Source of the DNA: Paraclostridium benzoelyticum
GTDB lineage: Bacteria > Bacillota > Clostridia > Peptostreptococcales > Peptostreptococcaceae
Assembly (NCBI RefSeq): GCF_001006285.1
Contig: NZ_LBBT01000073.1
Location: forward strand, 1-48,950
DNA: 48,950 bases
Direction of reading: 5' to 3'
Shown here: positions 1 to 8,383 of the stretch, piece by piece
Layout of the letters: each line of letters begins with the position of its first letter
Numbering within the stretch: position 1 is the first letter of the stretch
Program-made: the position numbers and the translations under genes
Notes under the pieces: generated by a model
The model's database searches: none
The model's input: only the letters and a program-made list of their open reading frames with translations
Told to the model about the DNA's origin: nothing

Positions 1-16
1 AAATTTAATTTCTGTA

Positions 17-45
17 TTTACAACACAATATAAAATATATATAAT
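17..45 (+). promoter_or_regulatory. sigma-A type promoter of the CcpN-like gene
   Basis: TTTACA at 17-22 and a perfect TATAAT at 40-45 are separated by 17 nt. Transcription should start near 52, leaving a 5' leader of about 45 nt that holds the AGTGTATCACAA motif. Confidence 0.6.
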
Positions 46-73
46 ATACTATATAAGATAAAAACGGATAAAC

Positions 74-85
74 AGTGTATCACAA
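74..85. promoter_or_regulatory. candidate CcpN-type operator, copy 1
   Basis: AGTGTATCACAA lies just downstream of the predicted transcription start of the CcpN-like gene. It matches AGTGTATAACAA at 1741-1752 in front of ppdK at 11 of 12 positions. Read on the minus strand, the ppdK copy fits the Bacillus CcpN consensus TRTGHYATAYW (recalled from the literature) at 10 of 11 positions. This copy fits less well, at about 8 of 11. The place is right for autorepression, which is an inference. Confidence 0.35.
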
Positions 86-96
86 TAAAGAGGAGT

Positions 97-738
97 GTGA
101 TTATTATTCAACTTAATAATAGACAACTAAAGATAATCGATATCGTTAAAGAAAGTGAACCTATAACAAGTGAATGCATAGCAGCCAAACTTAATGTGAC
201 TAGAGCTACATTAAGGTCTGATTTAGCTATACTTACTATGACTGGAGTATTAGATGCTAGACCTAAGGTTGGGTATTTTTATTCAGGAATAGATAAAGTT
301 AACTTACTAGGAGATAAAATAAAAAACAAAACTGTAGCGGACATAATGAGTATGCCTATAATGGTAACACAAGACACAAGTGTTTATGATACTATAGTAA
401 ACATATTTTTATCAGATGTTGGAAGTGTATTCATAATAGATGATGAAAAAGAACTATGTGGAATAGTATCAAGAAAAGATTTATTAAAAGCAACTATAGG
501 TGGGGGAGATATAAACAAGATACCTGTAGGTATGATAATGACAAGAACACCTAATGTTGTAACTGTTACAAGTGAAGATACTGTTGTACTAGCAGCAAAG
601 AGAATAATAGAACACGAAGTAGATTCAATACCTGTTGTAGAAGAAGTAAAAAGGGATAATACAATAATAAATAAGGTTGTTGGTAGAATTTCTAAAACTA
701 ACATAACAAAACTATTTTTAGAGATAGCGGATAATTAA
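97..738 (+). CDS. ccpN: CcpN-like transcriptional regulator (HTH plus two CBS domains)
   Basis: This is a DNA-binding regulator of the CcpN/YqzB family, whose Bacillus members repress gluconeogenic genes and sit beside the PPDK regulatory protein. Residues 5-60 form a winged helix (RATLRSDLAILTMTGVLDAR is typical of the family). Residues about 80-135 and 147-210 are two CBS domains that would sense a nucleotide. The next gene, ppsR, follows after 11 nt, so the two are co-transcribed. The start is uncertain. GTG at 97 is only 1 nt from the AGGAG at 91-95, which is too close. The ATT codons at 103 and 106 are 7-10 nt from it and would give the family's usual N-terminus, so a non-ATG/GTG/TTG start is possible. 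The function is confident by family and context; the target genes are inferred. Confidence 0.85.
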   Translation: MIIIQLNNRQLKIIDIVKESEPITSECIAAKLNVTRATLRSDLAILTMTGVLDARPKVGYFYSGIDKVNLLGDKIKNKTVADIMSMPIMVTQDTSVYDTIVNIFLSDVGSVFIIDDEKELCGIVSRKDLLKATIGGGDINKIPVGMIMTRTPNVVTVTSEDTVVLAAKRIIEHEVDSIPVVEEVKRDNTIINKVVGRISKTNITKLFLEIADN

Positions 739-749
739 AGGAGGAGTAT

Positions 750-1586
750 ATGGATAATTTAGTCATATATGTAATATCAGACTCAGTAGGGGAAACAGCT
801 CAGCAAGTTACTAAAGCTGCAATATCTCAATTTCAATTAAAGGATGACTATGAAATAAGAAGATTTCCATATGTTGTAGAAGTTAATTTTTTAGAAGAAA
901 TATTAAAAAGTGCTAAAGAAGAAAATGCAATAGTTATATATACATTAGTTGAAAATGAACTTTTAACATTTACTGAAAATTACTGTAGCAAGGAAAATTT
1001 AAGTTGTGTAGACTTAATGACTCCAATATTAAAGCAAATTGCTAGTAAAATAGGAGTTAAGCCAAGAAGAGAACCTGGAATTATAAGAAAATTAGATGAA
1101 AGCTACTTTAAAAGAGTAGAAGCTATAGAATTTGCGGTTAAATATGATGATGGAAAAGATCCTAGAGGCATATTACAAGCTGATATAATATTACTTGGAA
1201 TATCAAGAACATCTAAGACACCATTAAGTATGTACTTAGCAAATAAGAATATAAAGGTTGCTAATGTTCCTTTAGTTCCAGAAATACCAATACCTAAGGA
1301 AGTATTTGAAATAAATCAAAAGAAAATAATAGGGCTTACTAATACTCCTGAAAAGTTAAATCAAATAAGACAAGAGAGATTAAAAGCTTTAGGATTATCA
1401 AGTAATGCTAATTATGCTAAATTTGATAGAATACTTCAAGAGTTAGATTACTCTGACAAAATAATGAAAAAAGTTGGGTGCCCAGTTATAGATGTATCTA
1501 GTAAAGCTATAGAAGAAACGGCTGGAATCATAATGGATATAATGAAAGAAAATGGGTTGAAAGTATTTAGAGATAACGATAAGTAG
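750..1586 (+). CDS. ppsR: PPDK regulatory protein, bifunctional serine/threonine kinase and phosphorylase
   Basis: The 278-residue protein belongs to the DUF299/YqfL family. These enzymes inactivate pyruvate phosphate dikinase by ADP-dependent phosphorylation of a threonine next to its catalytic histidine, and reactivate it by phosphate-dependent removal. The N-terminal VISDSVGETAQQVTKAA and the P-loop GISRTSKT (residues 150-157) are hallmarks of the family. It has a good AGGAGG site and lies 11 nt after the CcpN-like gene. Its substrate gene ppdK is the next gene downstream, and the target threonine is present there. Assignment is by motif, length and context together. Confidence 0.93.
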   Translation: MDNLVIYVISDSVGETAQQVTKAAISQFQLKDDYEIRRFPYVVEVNFLEEILKSAKEENAIVIYTLVENELLTFTENYCSKENLSCVDLMTPILKQIASKIGVKPRREPGIIRKLDESYFKRVEAIEFAVKYDDGKDPRGILQADIILLGISRTSKTPLSMYLANKNIKVANVPLVPEIPIPKEVFEINQKKIIGLTNTPEKLNQIRQERLKALGLSSNANYAKFDRILQELDYSDKIMKKVGCPVIDVSSKAIEETAGIIMDIMKENGLKVFRDNDK

Positions 1587-1596
1587 GATTTTAGTG

Positions 1597-1620
1597 CACA
1601 TCGAAATACATTTCGGTGTG
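1597..1620 (+). terminator. hairpin after ppsR, weak or attenuating terminator
   Basis: CACATCGAAAT (1597-1607) pairs with ATTTCGGTGTG (1610-1620) across a 2-nt apex, giving an 11-bp stem with one G-U pair. There is no clean T run after it, so termination is probably partial and some transcripts may run on into ppdK. Confidence 0.45.
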
Positions 1621-1740
1621 TAGTATAAATCTTATTTATTAAGATTTTTAAGGAATGGGTTAGGTGACAAAAAAACGTTTAACCGAGTACTTTGAAAATA
1701 ATAACTAATAAACTTGGTTATTACTTTAATAATAAATTTT

Positions 1741-1753
1741 AGTGTATAACAAA
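1741..1753. promoter_or_regulatory. candidate CcpN-type operator, copy 2, in front of ppdK
   Basis: AGTGTATAACAA repeats the motif at 74-85. On the minus strand TTTGTTATACA fits TRTGHYATAYW at 10 of 11 positions. It ends 11 nt upstream of the likely -35 box of ppdK. Confidence 0.4.
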
Positions 1754-1763
1754 TTAATCATGC

Positions 1764-1792
1764 TTGAATACAATATACAGTATATCTGTATA
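1764..1792 (+). promoter_or_regulatory. probable ppdK promoter with overlapping inverted repeat
   Basis: TTGAAT at 1764-1769 and TGTATA at 1787-1792 are 17 nt apart. The inverted repeat ATACAG-N5-CTGTAT (1775-1791) fills the spacer and runs into the -10 box, a usual place for an operator. The 1621-1763 stretch also holds a small hairpin at 1699-1723 (TAATAAC/GTTATTA). No known riboswitch was recognised there. Confidence 0.4.
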
Positions 1793-1817
1793 AAAAACAT
1801 ACTAGGAGGAGTTTTAA

Positions 1818-4439
1818 ATGAGTAAGTTTGTTTATAGTTTTGCTGAGGGATCAAAGGAAATGAAGAGTCTTTTAGGTGGTAAGGGTGCTAACTTAGCCGA
1901 GATGACTAAGATAGGCTTACCAGTGCCTCCAGGTTTTACAATATCAACAGAGGCTTGTAATGACTATTATGTAAATGATGAAAGTATAAGAGAAGATGTA
2001 GTTTTACAGATAGAAGAAAAATTAGTAGAGCTAGAAAAATCTTTAAATAAAAAATTAGGATGCAATGAAAATCCATTATTATTATCTGTTCGTTCTGGTG
2101 CAGTTTTCTCAATGCCAGGTATGATGGATACTATATTAAACTTAGGTCTTAATGATACTTCAGTTAAGGCAATAGCTAAAAATACTAACAATGAAAGATT
2201 TGCATATGACAGTTATAGAAGATTTATACAAATGTTCTCAGATGTTGCAATGGGAGTTCCAAAGTATAAATTTGAAAATGCTTTAGATAAAATAAAAGAA
2301 GAAAAAGGATACAAATTTGATACAGATCTTACAAGTGAAGATTTAAAAGTGTTAGTTGAAGAATACAAGAAAATATACAAAAAAGAATTAAGACAAATAT
2401 TCCCAGAAGATCCAAAAGAGCAATTAATGTTAGCTATAAAAGCAGTATTTAAATCATGGAATAATCCAAGAGCAAATATTTATCGTAAGTTAAATGATAT
2501 TCCTCATAACTTAGGAACTGCAGTTAATATACAATCAATGGTATTTGGAAACATGGGAGAGACTAGTGGAACAGGAGTTGCATTTACAAGAAACCCATCT
2601 ACTGGAGAAAATAAATTATTTGGAGAATACTTAATAAATGCACAAGGTGAAGATGTTGTTGCAGGAATTAGAACTCCAAAAGACATAGATACTTTAAAAG
2701 AAGCGATGCCAGCAATATATGATGAATTTGTAAAAATAACTAATATACTTGAAAATCATTATAAAGATATGCAAGATATAGAGTTTACCATAGAAAATGA
2801 AAAACTATATATACTTCAAACTAGAAATGGAAAAAGAACTGCAAAAGCAGCTATAAATATTGCAGTTGAATTAGTTGAAGAAAAAATAATAGATGAAAAA
2901 GAAGCTATAATGAGAATTGAACCTAATCAACTAGATCAATTACTACATCCAAACTTTGAAGAGAAATCTTTAAAAAATGCTAAGCTTATAGCTAAAGGAT
3001 TACCAGCTTCTCCGGGAGCTAGTTGCGGTAAAGTATACTTTAATGCAAATGATGTTGTAAAGGCAGCTGAAAAAGGAGAAGAAGTTATACTTGTGAGATT
3101 AGAAACATCACCAGAAGATATAGAAGGAATGGTTGTAGCACAAGGAATACTTACAGCTAGAGGTGGTATGACATCTCATGCTGCAGTTGTAGCTAGAGGT
3201 ATGGGGAAATGTTGTGTTGCAGGATGTGGAGAAATAAAAGTAGATGAATACTACAAAGAAATAACTGTAGATGGATTAGTTATAAAAGAAGGCGATTATA
3301 TCTCTCTAGATGGATCAACAGGATGTGTTTACTTAGGAGAAATAGAAAAAACAGATGTTGCTCTTACAGGAAACTTTGAGATACTTATGAACTGGGTTGA
3401 TAAGTATAAAACATTACAAGTAAGAACTAATGCAGATACTCCAAGAGATGCAAGTGTTGCTATAAACTTTGGAGCAGAAGGAATAGGATTATGTAGAACT
3501 GAGCATATGTTCTTTGATGAAGATAGAATACCAGCTGTTAGAGAAATGATTTTATCAAGAACATTAGAGCAAAGATTAGTTGCTCTTGAAAAATTATTAC
3601 CTATGCAAAGAGAAGACTTTACTGAAATATTCAAAGTTATGGATGGAAGACATGTTAATATAAGATTACTAGATCCACCACTACATGAGTTCTTACCTCA
3701 TGATGATGAAGCTATAGAAGCTTTAGCCAAAACTATGGGTCTTGAAGTTAAAGAAATAAGAAAGAGAATAGTTGATTTACAAGAACTAAATCCAATGCTT
3801 GGACATAGAGGTTGTAGATTAGCAATAACTTATCCTGAAATAGCTATGATGCAAGCAAAAGCTATAATACAAGGAGCTATAGAAGCTAAGAATAGTGGAG
3901 TAGAAGTTAATCCAGAAATAATGATACCTTTAGTAGGAGAAGTTAAGGAATTAAAAACTATAAAAGAAAATGTAGTTTCTGTAATAAATGAAGAACTTGA
4001 TAAGTCAGGAGTTAAAATAGACTATACAGTTGGAACTATGATAGAGGTTCCAAGAGCATGTTTAACTGCAGATGAAATAGCAACTGAAGCTGATTTCTTT
4101 AGCTTTGGAACAAATGACTTAACTCAAATGACATTTGGATACTCAAGAGATGATGCAAATAAATTCTTAGGTGACTATGTAAATAGTGAAATACTTGAAA
4201 AAGATCCATTCCAAGTATTAGACCAAAATGGAGTTGGTAAACTAGTTCAAATGGCAGCTAAATTAGGTAGAGGGGTTAAACCAAACCTTAAATTAGGTAT
4301 ATGTGGAGAGCATGGAGGAGAACCATCTTCTATAGAGTTCTGCTACAAAACAGGATTAAACTATGTATCTTGTTCACCATATAGAGTACCTATTGCTAGA
4401 CTTGCAGCAGCGCAAGCAGCCATAAAAAATAATAAATAG
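1818..4439 (+). CDS. ppdK: pyruvate, phosphate dikinase
   Basis: The enzyme interconverts pyruvate + ATP + Pi and PEP + AMP + PPi, a reversible step that anaerobes use in glycolysis or gluconeogenesis. The 873 residues match the family length. The order is the N-terminal ATP-grasp domain (GGKGANLAEMTKIGLPVPPG near residue 20), the central swivelling domain with the phosphohistidine in GGMTSHAAVVARG (His454), and the C-terminal PEP/pyruvate barrel with the catalytic Cys829 in GICGEHGGEPSS. Thr452, two residues before the histidine, is the site modified by the regulatory protein encoded just upstream. A strong AGGAGG sets the start, and a strong terminator closes the gene. Confidence 0.98.
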   Translation: MSKFVYSFAEGSKEMKSLLGGKGANLAEMTKIGLPVPPGFTISTEACNDYYVNDESIREDVVLQIEEKLVELEKSLNKKLGCNENPLLLSVRSGAVFSMPGMMDTILNLGLNDTSVKAIAKNTNNERFAYDSYRRFIQMFSDVAMGVPKYKFENALDKIKEEKGYKFDTDLTSEDLKVLVEEYKKIYKKELRQIFPEDPKEQLMLAIKAVFKSWNNPRANIYRKLNDIPHNLGTAVNIQSMVFGNMGETSGTGVAFTRNPSTGENKLFGEYLINAQGEDVVAGIRTPKDIDTLKEAMPAIYDEFVKITNILENHYKDMQDIEFTIENEKLYILQTRNGKRTAKAAINIAVELVEEKIIDEKEAIMRIEPNQLDQLLHPNFEEKSLKNAKLIAKGLPASPGASCGKVYFNANDVVKAAEKGEEVILVRLETSPEDIEGMVVAQGILTARGGMTSHAAVVARGMGKCCVAGCGEIKVDEYYKEITVDGLVIKEGDYISLDGSTGCVYLGEIEKTDVALTGNFEILMNWVDKYKTLQVRTNADTPRDASVAINFGAEGIGLCRTEHMFFDEDRIPAVREMILSRTLEQRLVALEKLLPMQREDFTEIFKVMDGRHVNIRLLDPPLHEFLPHDDEAIEALAKTMGLEVKEIRKRIVDLQELNPMLGHRGCRLAITYPEIAMMQAKAIIQGAIEAKNSGVEVNPEIMIPLVGEVKELKTIKENVVSVINEELDKSGVKIDYTVGTMIEVPRACLTADEIATEADFFSFGTNDLTQMTFGYSRDDANKFLGDYVNSEILEKDPFQVLDQNGVGKLVQMAAKLGRGVKPNLKLGICGEHGGEPSSIEFCYKTGLNYVSCSPYRVPIARLAAAQAAIKNNK

Positions 4440-4445
4440 TAAATT

Positions 4446-4477
4446 AAAGGAATTGGGAGACCCCAATTCCTTTTTTT
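4446..4477 (+). terminator. intrinsic terminator of ppdK
   Basis: AAAGGAATTGGG pairs with CCCAATTCCTTT (12 bp, loop AGAC), followed directly by a run of seven T. Confidence 0.92.
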
Positions 4478-4500
4478 ATTTTTACATTCTCTTAATGTTG

Positions 4501-4557
4501 TTTACCAATAGTTAACATATCTCTAATTTGGATTTAACATAATTGCTTTATTATAAA
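4501..4557 (+). promoter_or_regulatory. PhoP-type promoter of pstS
   Basis: TTTACC (4501), TTAACA (4512), CTAATT (4523) and TTAACA (4534) start exactly 11 bp apart. This is the layout of Gram-positive PhoP boxes, whose unit is a TTNACA-like hexamer. The array ends about 10 bp before an AT-rich -10 region (TATTAT/TTATAA, 4549-4557), as in PhoP-activated promoters. No PhoP/PhoR pair was recognised close by. Confidence 0.6.
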
Positions 4558-4652
4558 AATGTAAAGAAAATTCAAATAAAGGAATAAACGACAATAAAGT
4601 CGGAAAAATAATAAAGTGATTATAAAAAATTATAACTTTGTGGAGGTTACCT

Positions 4653-5477
4653 ATGTTTAAAAAGAAAATTGGAGTTTTACTAATGAGTACTATAATGGTA
4701 GGAACGTTAGCTGTAGGATGTGGATCGAAGGATTCTGGTGGTGGAAGTAAAGTATCAGTATCAGGATCAACTTCAGTAGGACCACTTATGGAAAAAGAAG
4801 CAGAAGCTTACAAATCAGTAGACTCTAAAGTATCTATAGAAATAAATCAATTAGGATCATCAGCAGGGATAAAAGATGCAATAAATGGGGTAGCAGAAAT
4901 AGGTATGTCATCTAGAGATTTAAAAGATGAAGAAAAGCAAGCAGGACTTAAAGAAGACAAAATAGCAGTAGATGGAATAGGTATAATAACTCATAAAAAT
5001 AATGAAGTTAAGTCTCTTACAATGGATCAATTAAAAGGAATATATACTGGAAAAATAACTAACTGGAAAGAAGTTGGAGGAAAAGATGCTCCTATAGTTG
5101 TCGTTTCAAGAGAAGATGGATCAGGAACTAGAGATGCATTCCAAGAAATAGTTGGATATGAGTCAACTGAGCTAACAAAAGAAGCTCAAATAAGTGATGG
5201 GAACGGAAATGTAAAGTCAACAGTAGCTGGGAATGAAAATGCTATAGGATATACTTCATTTAGTTATTTAGATGATAGTATACATACACTTCAAGTAGAT
5301 GGAGTAGATGCTACAGCAGAAAATGCTAAAGATGGGAAATATAAACTATCAAGACCATTTTTACTAGTATACAAAGAAGATAAATTAAGTGAAAATGGTA
5401 AGAAGTTTATGGAATATATAACTAGTGAAGATGGACAAAAAGTAGTAGAAGAAGAAGGTTTAATAACACTTAAATAA
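4653..5477 (+). CDS. pstS: phosphate ABC transporter substrate-binding lipoprotein
   Basis: This is the extracellular phosphate-binding component of the Pst uptake system. The N-terminus is a lipoprotein signal with the lipobox LAVGC, so the mature protein begins with a lipidated cysteine near residue 23. The phosphate loops are clear: SGSTSVGPLM near the mature N-terminus and SREDGSGTRDAF in the middle. An in-frame TTG at 4638 would put the ribosome binding site inside the gene. ATG 4653, 6 nt after TGGAGG, is the right start and gives 274 residues. The permease and ATPase genes pstC, pstA and pstB do not follow, since a strong terminator comes next; they must be elsewhere. The Pho-box promoter indicates induction by phosphate starvation. 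Confidence 0.94.
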   Translation: MFKKKIGVLLMSTIMVGTLAVGCGSKDSGGGSKVSVSGSTSVGPLMEKEAEAYKSVDSKVSIEINQLGSSAGIKDAINGVAEIGMSSRDLKDEEKQAGLKEDKIAVDGIGIITHKNNEVKSLTMDQLKGIYTGKITNWKEVGGKDAPIVVVSREDGSGTRDAFQEIVGYESTELTKEAQISDGNGNVKSTVAGNENAIGYTSFSYLDDSIHTLQVDGVDATAENAKDGKYKLSRPFLLVYKEDKLSENGKKFMEYITSEDGQKVVEEEGLITLK

Positions 5478-5481
5478 TATA

Positions 5482-5517
5482 AAAAAACTCTTTCTAAAAA
5501 ATTTAGAAAGAGTTTTT
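5482..5517 (+). terminator. intrinsic terminator of pstS
   Basis: AAAAACTCTTTCTAAA pairs perfectly with TTTAGAAAGAGTTTTT, ending in T6. Confidence 0.92.
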
Positions 5518-5595
5518 TATTTGAATCTATAACATAAACAAGCTTATTACCATACTATATATTATTAACTTTTTATTTTTATAGGAGGGATAATA

Positions 5596-5844
5596 ATGAT
5601 CAAGTGTCCAAGATGTGGTAAGGAAGTATCAAATAGACCAGGTACAGTTTGCCCAAGATGTGGTCTTGATGTAGGTAAAGTAACTGAAAAAGTAAGATGC
5701 CCTGAGGCTAGTTGTAGAGCTTTAGTTTCTAAAAAATTAGAATATTGTCCAAAGTGTGGATGTAAATTAAAAGGGTACAATTTAAATGAAATATTAAAAA
5801 TAGCAAAAATGAGATTTAGTAATAATTTTCCCGATGAGGAATAA
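5596..5844 (+). CDS. small zinc-ribbon protein
   Basis: The 82-residue protein is nearly all zinc ribbon. CPRCG (residue 4 on) with CPRCG (residue 20 on), and CPEASC (residue 35 on) with CPKCG (residue 51 on), give two four-cysteine sites. A short helical tail follows. There is no transmembrane segment or catalytic motif. It has a clean AGGAGG and its own terminator, so it is a monocistronic gene. Such proteins usually bind nucleic acid or protein partners, but the function here is unknown. Confidence 0.85.
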   Translation: MIKCPRCGKEVSNRPGTVCPRCGLDVGKVTEKVRCPEASCRALVSKKLEYCPKCGCKLKGYNLNEILKIAKMRFSNNFPDEE

Positions 5845-5869
5845 GAGCTTTTTAAAAGCTCTTTTTTTG
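5844..5869 (+). terminator. intrinsic terminator of the zinc-ribbon gene
   Basis: AGAGCTTT pairs with AAAGCTCT around a tiny loop, followed by T7. The stem begins at the stop codon. Confidence 0.88.
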
Positions 5870-5912
5870 TTTAAAATAGTATATAGTAAATAATATTTAT
5901 GGAGGCAGTATA

Positions 5913-6827
5913 TTGCAAATAAACCAACTAAGATATTTTATAGAAGTAGCTAGAACGGGATCTATGAATCAAGCTGCAAGTAATTTATTCATATCCCAAC
6001 CTAATTTAAGTAAAGCAATAGTAAATTTAGAGGAAGAATTTAAAATAAAAATATTTGATAGAACTAACAGAGGTGTAAAACTAACAAAAGAAGGTAAAGA
6101 TTTTTTGACTTATGCAACTTATATAATAAATCAAATTGATAATTTAGAAAAAATATACTCTGACTTGTCTCAAGAAAATGGATTTAAGTTAGAAGTTTCG
6201 AGTATGAAGTTGTATACTTTAGGAATTGTATTGAGCGAGGTTTATAAAAAAGTTAACAATAAAAAAGTTAAAATTTCACTGAAAGAAACTCATAAAGAGA
6301 AGATAATAGAAGATGTGTCAACAATGAAGTCTGAGATAGGGATAATAGCACTTTCTAATATGCAGGAGAGAGTATTTAAAGGCGTTTTAGAAAATAGAGA
6401 TTTGGAGTTTAACCCAATATGTAAAGACAAAATATATATTTACATAGGTAAGAACAATCCTCTATATAATAATGATGTTATAAAGCCAGAGGAGTTAAAT
6501 GAATTTATATGTGTACATTTAGTAGAAGAGCCTATAAATGCACTTACATATAGTGTAGAGCTAGATTTATTAGGTTTTTCTCATAAGGATAGAGCAATAT
6601 ATCTAAATGATAAAGAAACTATAACACAGTTTGTTTTAGAAACTAATGCTTATGTAATAGCATCTGGATTTAACAAAATAGAGAACGTTAGTGGAATAAG
6701 GGCTATACCACTTGAAGATGATAGTGTTCATTTTACAGTGGGATGGATTAAGAGAAGAAAAGAAGAACTTTCAGATGAAGCAAAATTATTTTTAGAAATA
6801 CTTTTAGAAAATATGAGAAATATGTAA
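5913..6827 (+). CDS. LysR-family transcriptional regulator
   Basis: The 304-residue protein opens with the LysR helix-turn-helix (INQLRYFIEVARTGSMNQAA, then LFISQPNLSKAI, residues 4-36) and continues with a substrate-binding-type effector domain. The start is TTG at 5913, placed 7-8 nt after TGGAGG; no ATG fits. It is followed 108 nt later by a MATE exporter on the same strand. It probably controls that exporter or itself, although LysR regulators more often face their target divergently. The ligand cannot be inferred. Confidence 0.92.
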   Translation: MQINQLRYFIEVARTGSMNQAASNLFISQPNLSKAIVNLEEEFKIKIFDRTNRGVKLTKEGKDFLTYATYIINQIDNLEKIYSDLSQENGFKLEVSSMKLYTLGIVLSEVYKKVNNKKVKISLKETHKEKIIEDVSTMKSEIGIIALSNMQERVFKGVLENRDLEFNPICKDKIYIYIGKNNPLYNNDVIKPEELNEFICVHLVEEPINALTYSVELDLLGFSHKDRAIYLNDKETITQFVLETNAYVIASGFNKIENVSGIRAIPLEDDSVHFTVGWIKRRKEELSDEAKLFLEILLENMRNM

Positions 6828-6829
6828 CT

Positions 6830-6919
6830 GTTATAAGTTTTAGTTATAACTAGTAATAGTATATATATATTAACGATAAATCTCTAGATTTGATAATATA
6901 TTAATATAGCTTTATCAAA
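6830..6919 (+). promoter_or_regulatory. LysR-gene/MATE gap with three inverted repeats
   Basis: The gap holds GTTATA-N9-TATAAC (6830-6850), AAATCT-CT-AGATTT (6878-6891) and TTTGATAA (6889-6896) pairing with TTATCAAA (6912-6919). The first is compatible with a LysR box. The last hairpin ends directly at the ribosome binding site of the MATE gene and could limit its translation. All roles are inferred. Confidence 0.35.
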
Positions 6920-6935
6920 GGAGGAGATTTATAAA

Positions 6936-8321
6936 ATGGATACAGTTATAGATAAATCGAGGATAATGGAAGATGATAATATAGGTAGACTTATATGGAA
7001 ATTTGCGATACCAGGAATTATAGCCAGCTTAATAAGTGCAATATATAATATAGTAGATACAGCTTTTATAGGTATGTTAAATGACACATTAGCAATGGCT
7101 GCGGTATCAGTTATATTTCCTTTATTTATACTAATCAATGCAGTGGGTCAATTAATAGGAGTAGGAGCTTCATCTTATATAGCAAGACTTCTAGGGGCTA
7201 AGAATAAAGACGGTGCAGATGATGTAGCATCAACTGCAATAATATCATCAGTAATAGTAGGAATTATATTTACTATTTTGATATTAATATTCCTAGAGCC
7301 AATTTTAAGGTTATTAGGAGCAACAGAAAGTGTAATGCCATATGCAATAGCATACGCAAAACCTATTGCAATAGGTGCTAGTTTACCAATAATTATGCCA
7401 ACATTGGCAAATATTGTTAGATCTGAGGGGAATACAAAACTTAGTGCAGTAGCTGTGGCATTAGGTGCTATAATAAATATAATTTTAGACCCAATACTAA
7501 TGTTTACATTTAATATGGGAGTAGTAGGAGCGTCTTTAGCTACAGTAATAGGGCAACTTGCATCAGTAGCTTTGTTATTATCATATTATATAACAAATAA
7601 AAGTTATCTAAAATTAAGTATAAAAAACTTTAAATTATCAAAGAGCATATATGGAGAAATTATTTCTGTTGGAACTGCAACTTTTTTAATTCAAGCTTTA
7701 ATAAGTATATCTATGGGACTTTTAAACATAGCATCAAAACCATATGGAAATGAGTTAATAGCATCGTTTGGTATAGCTTTAAAACTATCTTCATTAGTTA
7801 TGTTTGTCGTTATAGGATACAATCAAGGATTTCAACCAATTGCAAGTTATAATTATGGGGCAGGAAATTATGAAAAATTAAGAAAAGCAATAAACATATC
7901 TATTAAGAGGACAACTATATTTTCAACATTAGCAACTATAGTCTTAATGATATTTGCGCCAACTGCTATTAATTTATTTAGTAATGACCCAGCGGTTATC
8001 GAGGTAGGTGCTAAAACATTAAGATATACACTTTTACTATATCCACTAGTAGGATTTACACAATTATATGCAGTGTTATATCAATCATTAGGGATGCCAA
8101 AAGAAGCTTTAATTGTAGGTACAGCTAGACAAGGTATATTTTTCTTACCAGCAATTGTAATATTACCAAAATTAATTGGTGTTGATGGGGTATTACTTAC
8201 TCAGGCAGTAGCAGATTTGTTTACGGTAATATTAACTGCATTTTATGCTAACAAGACAAATAAAGACTTAAAAAACATGGTATCAGGTAAAATAAGTGAA
8301 AATACATGTTTATCTAATTAA
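6936..8321 (+). CDS. MATE-family multidrug/Na+ antiporter
   Basis: The 461-residue protein has about 12 hydrophobic helices in two six-helix halves, the MatE layout. Typical segments are RLIWKFAIPGIIASLISAIYN at the N-terminus, VDTAFIGML in helix 1-2, and IGYNQGFQPIASYNYGAGNY in the second half. MATE proteins export cationic drugs or metabolites in exchange for Na+ or H+. The LysR gene upstream may regulate it. Substrate unknown. It is distinct from the second MATE gene at 15624-17003. Confidence 0.93.
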   Translation: MDTVIDKSRIMEDDNIGRLIWKFAIPGIIASLISAIYNIVDTAFIGMLNDTLAMAAVSVIFPLFILINAVGQLIGVGASSYIARLLGAKNKDGADDVASTAIISSVIVGIIFTILILIFLEPILRLLGATESVMPYAIAYAKPIAIGASLPIIMPTLANIVRSEGNTKLSAVAVALGAIINIILDPILMFTFNMGVVGASLATVIGQLASVALLLSYYITNKSYLKLSIKNFKLSKSIYGEIISVGTATFLIQALISISMGLLNIASKPYGNELIASFGIALKLSSLVMFVVIGYNQGFQPIASYNYGAGNYEKLRKAINISIKRTTIFSTLATIVLMIFAPTAINLFSNDPAVIEVGAKTLRYTLLLYPLVGFTQLYAVLYQSLGMPKEALIVGTARQGIFFLPAIVILPKLIGVDGVLLTQAVADLFTVILTAFYANKTNKDLKNMVSGKISENTCLSN

Positions 8322-8359
8322 ACTTTAAATAAATATAATTTCATTAAGGACAAAAAATA

Positions 8360-8380
8360 AGGGTAGCATTATGCTACCCT
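8360..8380 (-). terminator. intrinsic terminator of the histidine kinase gene, probably bidirectional
   Basis: AGGGTAGCA pairs with TGCTACCCT (loop TTA). On the minus strand it is followed by TTATTTTTTG, the U-rich tail for the kinase operon. It may also stop read-through from the MATE gene. Confidence 0.85.
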
Positions 8381-8383
8381 CAA

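Noticed and set aside
1621..1817. Riboswitch or T-box in front of ppdK
   Set aside because: Only small, loosely paired hairpins are present, with no recognisable aptamer or T-box sequence. The promoter-like boxes at 1764-1792 lie close to the gene.
4638..4652. TTG start for pstS
   Set aside because: It would place the ribosome site inside the gene and disturb the signal peptide; ATG 4653 fits.
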